NCBI GenBank assembly: GCA_965200895.1
Contig: CBDAVM010000002.1
Location: forward strand, 1,302,001-1,366,000
DNA from: WTFV01 sp965200895
GTDB taxonomy: Bacteria > Acidobacteriota > Vicinamibacteria > Vicinamibacterales > UBA8438
Reading direction: 5' to 3'
Length of the DNA stretch: 64,000 nt
Shown here: in pieces, positions 53,651 to 63,313 of the stretch
Numbering within the stretch: position 1 is the first letter of the stretch
Layout: each line of letters begins with the position of its first letter
Made by a program: the position numbers and the translations under genes
Notes under the pieces: model-generated
The model's input: the letters and a program-made list of their open reading frames with translations, nothing else
Database searches by the model: none
What the model was told of the DNA's origin: nothing

Positions 53651-55078
53651 TCAGGCCCTCCCCGCCGCAGGCTCGTCCGCCGGCGGCGGCGCGTGCAGCG
53701 CGAACGTCCCGGTGCTGTCGCCGAACTGGTCCATCTCCAGCCCGAGCGACTGCATCAGCGTCAGCATCGCGTTGGCCATCGGCGTCCCGTCCGGCGCCTT
53801 CAGGTGCAGGTTGCCCGCGAGATGGCCGTTCGCCCGGCCCAGGAAGACCAGCGGGCAGCGCCGGTGGTTGTGGATGTTGGCGTCGGCCATCGGCGAACCC
53901 CAGATGATCGCCGTCTTGTCGAGCAGCGATGCATCCCCCTCCATGGTGTCCCGCATCCTTTCGAGGAAGTACGGGAGCTGGCCCACGCGGTACCGGCAGA
54001 TCGTGTTGAAGTCCATGATCCGCTCCTCGTTGTTCCCGTGGTGCGAGGCGGGATGGAACGGCCGGCTGGTCCCGCTCTCGGGGAACACGCGGTTCTGGGC
54101 GTCGCGGCCGGTCTTGAACGAGATCACCCGCGTCATGTCCGTCTCCAGGGCCAGCACCTGGAGGTCGAACATCAACTGCATGTGCTCGGTGAACGAGTCG
54201 GGCACGCCGCGCGGAGCGTCGGGAAGCTCCCGGGTCTCGCCGCCGTCGTTTCGACCCTCGACCATCTGGATGCGGCGCTCGACCTCGCGGACATCGTCGA
54301 GGTAGCGGTCCATCCGGCGCCGGTCCACCGCGCCGAGCTCCTTGCGGACCTCGGCCACGTCGTTGAGGATCCAGTCGAGGATGCTGCGCCGCGTCGCCCG
54401 CCGCTCGGCCCGCTCTTCGGGGGTGCCGCCCGCCCCGAACAGCATCTCGAACGCCACCCGCGGGTCGCGGATCATCGGCAGCGGCTCGCTCGGCGACGAC
54501 CAGCTTATCGAGTCCGTGTAGGCGCACGAATAGTTGTAGGTGCAACCGCCCGCCTGGTCGAGATTCTCGATGCACAACTGCATCGACGGCATCGGCGTCG
54601 ACTGGCCGAAGCGCCGGGCGTAGAGCTGATCGAGCGAGGTGCCGACCCACAGATCCGAGCCCTGCGTCTGCTTCGGATGGGACTGGGTCAGGAAGACCGC
54701 GGACGACCGGAAATGGTCGCCCCCGATCTCCGGCGGGCTGAACGCCTCGGCCATCCGCACGTCGGTGTTGCTGACGATGGTCAGACAGTCCCGGAACGGC
54801 TCCAGTGACTTCAGCGCGTTGTCGGGCGGCAGCTCGAAGTCGGCCCCCACCGCGGCCGGGGCGAACAGGTGGCGGCTCGCCCCCCATTCGTTGCAGCCCG
54901 GCAGGCCGTGGACCTCCTCGATGCAGACCAGGCGCGTCACGTCGGCCGTGGCGGCCGCGACGGTCCGGCCGAACCGTCCCGCCGGGGTCATCGCGTCGAG
55001 GAACGGCAGCGCCACGGCGGATCCCATCCCCCGCAGGAACGTCCGGCGAGCCAGGTGCTTTCCGGTGATGAACGACAT
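53651..55078 (-). CDS. DUF1552 protein with Tat signal
   Basis: 475 residues from the ATG at 55078 with GGAGAGACC upstream. 'HLARRTFLRGMGSAVALPFL' is a twin-arginine signal. The domain has 'RLVCIEEVHGLPGCNEWG', 'CTYNYSCAYTDSISW' and 'HHGNNEERIMDFNTICRYRV'. Related to sulfatase/DUF1501-like folds of Planctomycetota. It is a fixed partner of DUF1592 proteins; the role is unknown but likely periplasmic metabolism of polymers. Confidence 0.9.
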   Translation of the reverse strand: MSFITGKHLARRTFLRGMGSAVALPFLDAMTPAGRFGRTVAAATADVTRLVCIEEVHGLPGCNEWGASRHLFAPAAVGADFELPPDNALKSLEPFRDCLTIVSNTDVRMAEAFSPPEIGGDHFRSSAVFLTQSHPKQTQGSDLWVGTSLDQLYARRFGQSTPMPSMQLCIENLDQAGGCTYNYSCAYTDSISWSSPSEPLPMIRDPRVAFEMLFGAGGTPEERAERRATRRSILDWILNDVAEVRKELGAVDRRRMDRYLDDVREVERRIQMVEGRNDGGETRELPDAPRGVPDSFTEHMQLMFDLQVLALETDMTRVISFKTGRDAQNRVFPESGTSRPFHPASHHGNNEERIMDFNTICRYRVGQLPYFLERMRDTMEGDASLLDKTAIIWGSPMADANIHNHRRCPLVFLGRANGHLAGNLHLKAPDGTPMANAMLTLMQSLGLEMDQFGDSTGTFALHAPPPADEPAAGRA

Positions 55079-55151
55079 GGTCTCTCCTCTTGCCCGATCC
55101 CCGGTCGGCATCGTCAGCGTGCACGGTTCCGCAAACACGGCCCCCTGGCGA

Positions 55152-57650
55152 TCAATCGCTCCGCTTGCGCTGGAACGCATCACTCCCGACCACGCCCATG
55201 ATGAACGACGCCATCCGGTAGTCGTCCACCTCGGCCGCCCGCGCGATGGCGCGCACGGTCGGTTGATCGAAGTGCTCGACCCGCCGGCCGGTGGCGAAGG
55301 CCAGCAGGTTCTCCGTGAAGGTGCGCACCAGCGGGATGGGCCGCGCAAGCAGCGCATCGACCAGCTCGCGCGGTGAGGTCACCGGCGTGCCGTCGTAGTA
55401 GTCGCCGCGCGTGTCGAGCGGAACCCCGTTCTCCCGGACCCGCCACTTCGCGGTGACGTCGAAGTTGTCCAGGGCCAGCCCGATGGGATCGATCAGCCGG
55501 TGGCACGAGCTGCAGCTCGGGTTCGAGCGGTGCGCCTCCATCCGCTCGCGCGTCGTCAGCCGCCGCCCGTCGCGGACTTCCGCGGTGTCCTCCAGCGCCG
55601 GAATGTCGGGCGGCGGCGGCGGCGGCGGCGTGCCGAGCAGAACCTCCATCACCCACTTGCCGCGCAGCACCGGCGAGGTGCGGTTGGCGAGCGAGGTCAG
55701 CACGAGCATGCTGCCGTGGCCGAGGACCCCGCGGCGCGTCTGGTCCGGATAGGCAACCCGCCGGAAGTGGCGCCCGGCCACCCCGGGAATCCCGTAGTGG
55801 CGTGCCAGCCGCTCGTCGACGAAGGTGTAGTCGGCCCGGTAGAGATCGAGCAGGCTGCGGTTCTCCCGCACCAGGCCGGCGAAGAACAGCTCCGTCTCGC
55901 GGCGCATCGCGCGCGCGAGGTTCTCGTCGTAGTTGGGGAAGAAGTTCGGGTCCGGCCGGACCTTGTCCATGTCCTGCAACCGGAACCACTGCGCGGCGAA
56001 CCGCCGGCCGAGCGCCGCCGCGCGCGGATCGGCCAGCATGCGCAGCGCCTGCCGGTCCAGTTCGTCCGGCGTCAGGCGCCCGGCGTCGGCCAGGCTCTGC
56101 AGCTCGTCGTCGGGCGGGCTGCCCCACAGGAAGAACGAGAGGCGCGAGGCGAGATCGGCGTCGGCCAGGCGGTAGCCCCGCTCGGGCGCATCCACCGGCT
56201 CGCGTTCGAGCCGCAGCACGAAGTGCGGGCTCGCCAGCAGCGCCTCCAGCGCCGTCCGCACGCCGGCCTCGAAGCCGGCGCCGGCGGCCCTGGCGTCGAA
56301 GAACGCGAGCAGGTCGTCCACCTCGCGCCCGGTCAGGGCGCGCCGGTAGGCCTCGCCGCCCAGCCGCGCGAGGATGCGCCGCGCGCAGGGGCGGGCCTCG
56401 TCGGGAGCGGTGGGACGGCAGGTGAAGATGCGTCGGCGGGACGGCGTCTCCGACAGACCGGTCGCGTTGTAGGGCCCCGAGACGATGAGGTCGCGCACGT
56501 GCGGGAGCGTCGTGACCCCCGCCCCGCCCGAGCCGCCGCCGGCGAAGGACCAGTCGTGCGGGCGGATCAGGTCCTCGTAGGGCCCGTCGTGCCGGCGGAT
56601 GAACGCCGCCGCCACCCGGTGCGTCCCCGCCCGCACGAACACCGGCAGGGTCGCGGTGCTCACGCCGCCCCGGCCGTCCGCGTCGACCTGCCGGTCCGTG
56701 TTGTAGTGCAGCAGCGCCACCCGTTCGCCGTCTATCGAGACGTCGATATCCTCGATGCGGGTGTTGGCTCCCGAGGTGAACGTCAGCCCGAAGACGTACT
56801 CCGCGTCGGCCGGGAACACGTGGTCCACCACCAGACCGCCCCGCGTGCCGTACGGCGCCCCCTCGACGTGGTCCCACGGGTGCTGCGAGACGTACTCCGA
56901 GTTGGTGTAGGTGTGATCGACGGCCCGGCCGCGGCGCTCGCCCACCGCGAGGCGGCTGATCGCGCTCGCCGCGTTCAGGTAGGCCTCCAGCAGCGTGGCC
57001 GACAGCGTCTGCGCATCGGCGATGTTGTCGAAGTTGGCGCTGACCGGATCCAGCGGCAGCCAGTCGCCGGCGTCGACCTCCAGGTCCAGCAGGTCCCGGA
57101 TCGCCTGCGCGTACTCCGCGCGGTTGAGGCGCTGGAAGGGCCGGCTGCCCGGATCCGGGGCGCGCGCGGCGGCCGCATCCAGGCGGCGCTCCAGCGTCTC
57201 GACCAGGTTGCGCAGCGCGGCGCGGTCCGGACGGCGGGGCCCGGGCGGCGGCATCATGCCGGCCCGCAGCTTGCGAACCATCCGTTCTGCCGTGTCGGCG
57301 TCGTCGGCCGCCGCGGTGACGTCGAAGCGTTCGAGCGACAGGTTGCCGCGCAGCGTGCGGTCGTTGTGACATGCCACGCACGTCCCGCGCACCACGCGGT
57401 TAGCCTCGACATCGGCGCGGGTAGCGCGGGTAGTCTGCGCCAGGCCGGCAGCCGCAGCGGGCGCGGCGGCAGCCACAACAGGCGCGGCGGCAGCCACAAC
57501 AGGCGTAGCGGCGGCCGCAGCGAGCGCCATCGGACCCGCGGTCGGCGACGGCTCGCCGACCGGACCCGACCCCGTCGCCCCGGCCTCTGCCGCAGCGGCG
57601 ACGGCCAGCAGAACCGAAAGTCCGCCGCCGACGGCGCGCGCCAGTTGCAT
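55152..57650 (-). CDS. DUF1592-family cytochrome-like protein
   Basis: 832 residues from the ATG at 57650. A signal peptide and a low-complexity Ala/Val stretch (residues 40-70) precede a haem-type 'CVACH' (about residue 92). Domains in family order: DUF1587 ('RPFQRLNRAEYAQAIRDLLD'), DUF1595/DUF1592 ('LASRLSFFLWGSPPDDEL'), DUF1588 ('RRGVLGHGSMLVLTSLANRT' and 'CSSCHRLIDPIGLALDNFD') and DUF1585 at the end. A second CxxCH lies in 'CSSCH', so two haems are possible. It is the first gene of the four-gene operon. Confidence 0.92.
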   Translation of the reverse strand: MQLARAVGGGLSVLLAVAAAAEAGATGSGPVGEPSPTAGPMALAAAAATPVVAAAAPVVAAAAPAAAAGLAQTTRATRADVEANRVVRGTCVACHNDRTLRGNLSLERFDVTAAADDADTAERMVRKLRAGMMPPPGPRRPDRAALRNLVETLERRLDAAAARAPDPGSRPFQRLNRAEYAQAIRDLLDLEVDAGDWLPLDPVSANFDNIADAQTLSATLLEAYLNAASAISRLAVGERRGRAVDHTYTNSEYVSQHPWDHVEGAPYGTRGGLVVDHVFPADAEYVFGLTFTSGANTRIEDIDVSIDGERVALLHYNTDRQVDADGRGGVSTATLPVFVRAGTHRVAAAFIRRHDGPYEDLIRPHDWSFAGGGSGGAGVTTLPHVRDLIVSGPYNATGLSETPSRRRIFTCRPTAPDEARPCARRILARLGGEAYRRALTGREVDDLLAFFDARAAGAGFEAGVRTALEALLASPHFVLRLEREPVDAPERGYRLADADLASRLSFFLWGSPPDDELQSLADAGRLTPDELDRQALRMLADPRAAALGRRFAAQWFRLQDMDKVRPDPNFFPNYDENLARAMRRETELFFAGLVRENRSLLDLYRADYTFVDERLARHYGIPGVAGRHFRRVAYPDQTRRGVLGHGSMLVLTSLANRTSPVLRGKWVMEVLLGTPPPPPPPDIPALEDTAEVRDGRRLTTRERMEAHRSNPSCSSCHRLIDPIGLALDNFDVTAKWRVRENGVPLDTRGDYYDGTPVTSPRELVDALLARPIPLVRTFTENLLAFATGRRVEHFDQPTVRAIARAAEVDDYRMASFIMGVVGSDAFQRKRSD

Positions 57651-57729
57651 CGCCACGCCTCCCGAATTTCGCACAGCATGCCAAGTGTGACCCGTCCGCG
57701 CGCGAGATTCAAGATCGGCGCACCACCGG

Positions 57730-57981
57730 GTGGCCGCCGGGCACCCCGACGCCGACGGCCGGCTCGGCGAGCTGTTCAAGTACGCCGGCCGCCGGGGCAT
57801 CCCGCTCTTCTACGGGCTGATCGACGAGTACGACAACTTCGCCAACACGGTGCTGGCGCATCACGGCCGCGAGCGGCACATCGGCGTGGCGGTGGTGTTC
57901 CACGGCTGGGAGATGGCCGCCTGCGAAGCCGTGGACGACGAGGACGCCGAGCGGCCGGGCGAATCGGCCGATGGGCGCTGA
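57730..57981 (+). CDS. Small unrecognised protein, 83 residues
   Basis: From GTG at 57730, 'GRLGELFKYAGRRGIPLFYG' and 'ERHIGVAVVFHGWEMAACEA' look like real protein, ending in an acidic tail. No ribosome binding site is obvious, so it could be the end of a larger lost gene. It ends 1 bp before the stop of the convergent phosphatase gene. No function assigned. Confidence 0.45.
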   Translation: MAAGHPDADGRLGELFKYAGRRGIPLFYGLIDEYDNFANTVLAHHGRERHIGVAVVFHGWEMAACEAVDDEDAERPGESADGR

Positions 57982-57982
57982 C

Positions 57983-59500
57983 TCATGCGCGACCGATCAC
58001 CTTGGTCACGGGTTCGTCGTCCCCCTCCACGTGCCAATTCGCCCACAAGCGATCGTCGCGTTCGTCCGGTTCGAGGCTGAGGAAGTTCCGCGCCAGGACG
58101 AACTTGCTGCGGCGGGTCGGGAAGGCCAGCATGGCGCCATGGATGCCGCGGTCTATCGGCTCGACGGCGTCGCTCAGTTTTTCGAGCACGTGCCCGAGCA
58201 GCTTCGGCGGCGGCGGGTGCACGATGCCCGACGAGGTGAGCTGATTGATCACGGCCGACCGCATGCCGCGCCGCCCGGAGCGCTCCGATTCGATGGCGCC
58301 GAGACAGGCCACGTGCACGTCCCCGGAGAGAATGGTCGCGCGTACTTTCGTGCGGCCCATCAGATCCAGCAGCCGATGGATCAACCGCAACCGCTCCTTC
58401 CGGTGACCGGGACTCTGCCAGTGGTCACGAACGTCGTCCTCCAGTTCCTGCTCGCCCGGCACCCAGTTCATCACCGTCTCCAGCGAACCGAAGTCGGCGT
58501 GCAGAACCGGGACGGCGATGACCAGCAGCAGATGCTTCGGGCCACCGTCGTCCGGCGCGCGCAACCGGTCCGTCCAGGTCCAGATCGCGTCCCACGACTC
58601 GCGCGAAAGCACCTGCGCCTGTGATCGTTCCGAGCGCGCGTCGAGGGCGAGAATCGCGAAGTCGCCCAGATCGAGCGCGAGGGTGAATGCGCGCTGGCCG
58701 GCCACCCGGCTCGGGTGGTTCTCCCCGGCGCGGGGATCCACCTGCTGCTGGAACACCGCGAAGTGGTTCCTGGCGACACCGAAGATGCCCTGGTACACGT
58801 CGCACGCCTGCGTCTCCGGATTGTACGAGCCCCAGCCGTCGAAGATGTCATGGTCGTCCCACATCATCACGGTCGGCACCGACGACAGCATGTGCTGGAC
58901 TTCCGGCTGACGCCAGCGATCGCGGTAGAGGTTGAAGTAGAAGCGGTCGACCTGGGCGGCCATCGCCGCGCTGAACCGCCGCCGCCTTCGCGCATCGGAC
59001 GGCGTCTCGACCCACTGCCTGATCGCCGGGCAGTTCTCCCAGATCTGATCTGCGTAGACCTGGTCGCCGCCCATGAGAAGCACGTGGTACGGGTTCGCGG
59101 CGTGCAACGCGGCCATGCGCTTCCACAGGTGGTTCCTGTCGTTCACCTTCTTGATGGAGCTGGGCGTCGAGAACCCGTTGCACGAGGCGAAGGCCATCCT
59201 GGGCTTGCCGCCGGCCGCCGGCACCTCGAACGACCATGAACGCGCCATCCCCGCGAACCGGTAATCGACCCGCGTCGCGCCACCTTCGCCGCGCGGAATC
59301 TCCATGTCATGGCGATACACCGCCTCGCCGCCGTGGACCCGCAACATCGTGGCCGGCGCCTGCACCGCGGCGGCGCCGTGCGGTCCGACATGCTTCACCT
59401 CGAGTGGCTCGGGAGCGTCTGTCCTCTTCGCCACGACCAGCGCCGACACGCGCCAACGCCCGGCATCCGCCCGCCGCAGGTTCAAGACCGGTCCCATCAT
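57983..59500 (-). CDS. PhoD-like alkaline phosphatase-family metallophosphoesterase
   Basis: 505 residues from one of two adjacent ATGs (59500/59497); a GTG at 59509 is possible. Metal-site motifs: 'MAFASCNGFSTP', 'VLLMGGDQVYADQIW', 'VMMWDDHDIFDGWGSY' and 'ATILSGDVHVACLG'. No signal peptide is seen, unlike classical Tat-exported PhoD, so it may act in the cytoplasm on phosphodiesters. Its last gene bases abut the small ORF. Confidence 0.82.
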   Translation of the reverse strand: MMGPVLNLRRADAGRWRVSALVVAKRTDAPEPLEVKHVGPHGAAAVQAPATMLRVHGGEAVYRHDMEIPRGEGGATRVDYRFAGMARSWSFEVPAAGGKPRMAFASCNGFSTPSSIKKVNDRNHLWKRMAALHAANPYHVLLMGGDQVYADQIWENCPAIRQWVETPSDARRRRRFSAAMAAQVDRFYFNLYRDRWRQPEVQHMLSSVPTVMMWDDHDIFDGWGSYNPETQACDVYQGIFGVARNHFAVFQQQVDPRAGENHPSRVAGQRAFTLALDLGDFAILALDARSERSQAQVLSRESWDAIWTWTDRLRAPDDGGPKHLLLVIAVPVLHADFGSLETVMNWVPGEQELEDDVRDHWQSPGHRKERLRLIHRLLDLMGRTKVRATILSGDVHVACLGAIESERSGRRGMRSAVINQLTSSGIVHPPPPKLLGHVLEKLSDAVEPIDRGIHGAMLAFPTRRSKFVLARNFLSLEPDERDDRLWANWHVEGDDEPVTKVIGRA

Positions 59501-59582
59501 GATCCGCACCAGCCCCTCGCTTTCCCCGTGGACAGATCACCACCGCGACTGCAACCGCGTGGCGGGGGCAGGCGGCCGCCTC

Positions 59583-59675
59583 ACCCCGCCGCGGTCGCTA
59601 TCGGCGCATTGGTCCATTGCAGTACGCCCGGATCGGGAGCGCCGCCAGTGTCACGACCCCGCCGCGGTCGCTATC
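59583..59675. repeat. Diverged tandem duplication (period 73 bp) of a gene end, split by the IS4 element
   Basis: ACCCCGCCGCGGTCGCTATC occurs at 59583-59602 and 59656-59675. The sequence after the first copy (GGCGCATTGGTCC...GAGCGCCGCCAGTGTCA) resumes after the IS at 62105 with several substitutions. The unit corresponds to the 3' end of the small gene at 62092. Confidence 0.8.
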
Positions 59676-62095
59676 CTAGCGCTACATCACGGTTGACTCA
59701 GGAACGGTCCGGCGTTGGTCGCCCGGTCTACGTCGATTCGGGTTGCGGTTCAGGGTGCGCGGGCGGCTTGGGCTCCTCGTACCATCATCTGTAGTTGCAC
59801 GCAGGCGCGCCACAGCACTTCGTTGCCCGGCAGCGGTCTACGCTTTGTCGGTCGCCAGCCGGCGATGCGCGCCAGCAGCATCACCCAGGCGCGGATGTCG
59901 GGCGGCAATGGCCGGTCTCGTTCGGCTGGCGGCAGCAGTCTTTCGGCCTGCACGACGGCTCCGATCACGCGCTTCTCGTCGTCGGTCAGGACCTGGGCTG
60001 CCGGCGTGTCGGGCGCGTCGCGCGCGTAGCCCCTGAGGGAGCACACCCGCCAGGCGGTGATGGCGTCGAAGGCCAGGCACTTGGCCAGCGCGTCGGCTTC
60101 CTGCAAGCGCCGGTCCTCGATGCGGGCGCCGCTCTTGAGCACCCGGAAATACTCTTCGATGCCCCAGCGGGTCTCATACCAGCCGACAATGCGCTCGGCC
60201 CATTCGGCCGTCGGGCCGCCTTCGCTCGACACCAGCAGCCATTCGAGCGGCTCGTGTCCCGGCGGCGGGTCGGTTTCGAGCACCCGCACCACCCAGGCCG
60301 TCAGCGGCGCCGCGTCGGTCTGGTCCTTGGGCGGCTGCACCTGCACCCGCCCGATGCGCAACTCGGTCCGCGCCGTGCGCGCCTCGCGCGCCCGCTTGCC
60401 GCCCTGCGAGTCGATGTGCACCGGCCGGTTGGTGCGCACCGGGGTCTCGAAGTCCGGCTGAGACGCCAGCGGCCGGAGCATCATCGCCCGCAACCGCTCG
60501 TCCCATACTTTCACCCGCCGCCGCCGGCTGGCGCAGGCCCGCTCACCAGCCCCGCTTCAGCCGCATGCTGCGCCTGCCACTGCAACAGCGCATGGATGTC
60601 ACTCTCGCGGTCGCCGACCACGACCACCCGCGTGCCCGGACACGCCCGCCCCAATTCGCGACCCTGGTCGAATCCCCGGAACCAGCGCCGGCTCTCCAAT
60701 GCGCGCTCGGACGTGGGCGCGCCATCCGGCCGCGCCCACGTCTCCAGACCGCTCACCCCCAACGGCCGGCGCCCCTCGGTGAACGCCACCGCCGCGTGCA
60801 CGAACAGACCCCGACCGCCGCCAGACCGTTCTCCCAGCGGCCCCAGCCCGGTCGTGCTGTCCCGAAGACCCGTGTAGTTGAGCGTCGTCGTGTCCTGCAC
60901 CAGCAGCACCACCGACTCCGCACGGCTGCGCTCGACCAGCGCCTCCCGATGCGGTTGCAGAATGTCCGCGCTACTCACCGCTCCATTGTGCAGGAAACGG
61001 TAGGCCGCCTGTTGCTCGGCGCTGCCGGCAAACACCGCCGGCAGAGGCGCACCAGGATGTTGCTCCCAGGCCGCACCCATCTGCGCCAGACGACGACGCA
61101 GCCGACCGTCGGCCAGGTCCGAACGCGAATACTCGCACCGAGACCAACTGCCGGCGCCCGCAGCCTCCTCCCCCAACCCCGGAAACGAACCCAACTCCCT
61201 GGGCGCAGCCCGACGCAGCGTCTCCGCCCAGTCCGGGGCCAGGCCCCGAAGCCAGACATCCTTCGGCTCCACAGAAACCGATGACCCCGGAGGACGACCC
61301 GCCGTACGGCCCACACACCGCCAGCCCGACGCCCGATAGCTCGTGCCACGACGAGACGACGCCACGCACGTCTCCACCAGAACCGGACGAACCCCGTGAC
61401 ACAATGCCCAGTCCGACGCCAAACGACCCACCGCACGGCCCAGAACCTGCGACGCCAAGTGCGGAACACGAACCCCGGGAAGCAGCAGGAATCGGTCGTT
61501 CAATACCACCTGACCAATCCGTGCCCCCCGCGTCCGAGCGTCCCAGCCCAGATGCGCGTCCCGAGGACCCAGACGAAGCGGAGCCGACACAAAGCTCAAA
61601 ACACCCAACGCGCCCGCCGAAGAATCCACCAGATACGTCACCCGGCAGCCCGGAGCCCGACAACGGCCCAAAGGATGCGCAGCCGCCAGAAGTGCACAAC
61701 ACCGCTGACGCGCAAGCGCCGTCTCCGCCAACCGCAGGTGAACCTCCCCCAACGACGACAGGCTGCCCGCAAACTCGGTCAGCGAAATCTCAGACCCGAC
61801 CCCGACCACACAACCCAACGGCGGACCCGGCTGCGCCGACGGCAGAGGCAGGCCCAGCTCCGCCGCCAAGCCAGGCAAAGCCTTCCGCGCCGACGCCGAG
61901 CACAGCGACCCACGCGCGTTGCGCCACCCGTCGCGTTCGCAAAGACCACGGCTCAGCGCCGCACGCGACAACGACCCCCGAACCAACTCCTGCCGCAGCC
62001 AGCCCACCGTCTCCGGCTGCAACATCCGCAGGCCAACACGCACAGAAACCTTCTACACTGAGCCACGGCCTGTGTCAACTGTGATTGAGCGCTAG
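59676..62095 (-). mobile_element. IS4-family element with 9-bp target duplication
   Basis: 2420 bp with 27-bp ends: left begins CTAGCGCTACATCACGG, right (reverse strand) begins CTAGCGCTCAATCACAG, four mismatches over 27 bp. GTCGCTATC flanks both sides (59667-59675 and 62096-62104). It has inserted at the end of the 68-residue gene and supplies that gene's present stop codon. Confidence 0.92.
59750..62043 (-). pseudogene. IS4 transposase with N-terminal DUF4338, frameshifted
   Basis: A 510-codon frame covers an N-terminal DUF4338 part ('LNDRFLLLPGVRVPHLASQV' and 'VRPVLVETCV') and the first half of a Tn5-like core: 'VLLVQDTTTLNY' (first Asp) and 'VVVGDRESDIHALLQW' (second Asp). Two extra bases near 60548 push it to a stop at 60511. 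The next frame, starting with a GTGA overlap, carries the rest: 'RRRRVKVWDERLRAMM', 'WLLVSSEGG' and the Glu motif 'YETRWGIEEYFRVLKSG'. As written, no single intact transposase is made unless frameshifting or re-initiation occurs. Confidence 0.85.
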
Positions 62096-62298
62096 GTCGC
62101 TATCGGCGCATTGGTCCAGTTGTAGTACGCCCAGATTGCGAGCGCCGCCAGTGTCATGCTCATCGTGACGGTAAGCGCGCGGCGACCGATGGCGGAGTTT
62201 CCGAGCAGCGGGACGGCATCCCTCGCGCGGAGCTGGTCCATGATCGAGTACTCTTCCCATTCCCGGGGAGGCGACGACTTCGGACCGAGCATGGGCAC
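62092..62298 (-). CDS. Small membrane protein, C-terminus altered by IS insertion
   Basis: 68 residues; ATG at 62298 or 62292. Polar N-terminus ('SPPREWEEYSIMDQLRARDA') and one C-terminal helix ('MTLAALAIWAYYNW'). The stop TAG comes from the IS end (ACC|TAG); without the IS the protein would have ended a few residues later, as the duplicated copy at 59583-59655 shows. Function unknown. Confidence 0.55.
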   Translation of the reverse strand: MPMLGPKSSPPREWEEYSIMDQLRARDAVPLLGNSAIGRRALTVTMSMTLAALAIWAYYNWTNAPIAT

Positions 62299-62396
62299 CT
62301 TCGCCGGTGACCCGGATGAGGTACGGGGTGCTCATGACAACCTCCCGTGTTCGGACGCCTTCACCGGGCGCCGGGCGACCGGCGTTGGCGGACTCG

Positions 62397-63284
62397 TCAA
62401 GCACGCGCCGGCTGCATCGTATCACGGTAGTCGAGGCCACACTGCAGGACGTGCAGGACGGACTCGCCGTGCGCGATCGCCGGAAACCGGCGAACGGACT
62501 CGACCGGTCGGCCGTGCGAATCGATCGCCACGTCGTTCTCCGTGAGCCGCCGACCCGCGTGATCCGGTCCCGCGCCAATCCGGTCGGCGTCGAAGCCGAC
62601 CTCCTCGGCCCGGTTCGCCCGCATCACGAACAGGTAGCCGCAGACGAGCGGCGGGTAGGCGATGTGGAGATTCGTGCAGTCACCGACAGCTTCCTCCATC
62701 CGGTTGGTCAGGTTCCTGAACGCGCCGATCGCCCCCTTGCAGGAGACGGCGAGGACCACGTGCACGGCGCCGAAGCAGGAGACCAGGTGGTCCAGCACGG
62801 GCGCGGCGTACGGCGCGTGGCCGATCTCCGCCGGCACGACGAACGCGAGGCGCCCGCCCGGACGCAGCTTGCTGGCGGCGGCGACGAGGAACGGCGCCCA
62901 CGACGATGCGAGGCCGCTGAACGTGACGCCCAGACGCCGGCAGTAGTCGAGCGCCGCCCGTCGCATCGCACCGGTGAACCGCTGGTAGCGAATGAACGGC
63001 GGGTTGCCGGCGGCGCAGTCGAAGCGGCGGCCGTCACGGGCCGCCCAGGTGAAGAAGTCGGCCTCGACGATCTTGGCGTGGGGCGCCCGCGCCGCCGCCT
63101 CGGCAACCGAGGCCGGGTTCTGCTCGACGCCGACGCTGTTCCGGTGGCGGGCGACGAAACGGCCGTCGCCGCTCGACGGATCGAGCAGCAGGTCGGCCGG
63201 CTGCCGCACAGCCCACCGCACGAGGGCGTCGACGACCGCCTCGGGCGTGAAGTAGGCTCCGCGCGCCTTGCCGTCAGGTGACAT
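62397..63284 (-). CDS. N6-adenine DNA methylase-like protein with unusual C-terminus
   Basis: 295 residues from the ATG at 63284. 'YFTPEAVVDALVRWAV', 'DLLLDPSSGDGRFVA' (AdoMet site) and 'CAAGNPPFIRYQRF' (NPPF catalytic motif) define an Eco57I-type methylase, followed by 'GRLAFVVPAEIGHAPYAAPV'. After residue about 185 the sequence no longer resembles the family, which is normally 450 residues or longer, so the gene may be truncated or rearranged. No restriction partner is adjacent. Confidence 0.7.
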   Translation of the reverse strand: MSPDGKARGAYFTPEAVVDALVRWAVRQPADLLLDPSSGDGRFVARHRNSVGVEQNPASVAEAAARAPHAKIVEADFFTWAARDGRRFDCAAGNPPFIRYQRFTGAMRRAALDYCRRLGVTFSGLASSWAPFLVAAASKLRPGGRLAFVVPAEIGHAPYAAPVLDHLVSCFGAVHVVLAVSCKGAIGAFRNLTNRMEEAVGDCTNLHIAYPPLVCGYLFVMRANRAEEVGFDADRIGAGPDHAGRRLTENDVAIDSHGRPVESVRRFPAIAHGESVLHVLQCGLDYRDTMQPARA

Positions 63285-63313
63285 CGAACCCCCGGCCACG
63301 CGGCCATCGCCGA

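Noticed and set aside
50994..55124. A 1376-codon minus-strand frame spanning three genes
   Set aside because: It only keeps the 258-residue exported protein at its end; the rest is an alternative frame of the ankyrin and DUF1552 genes.
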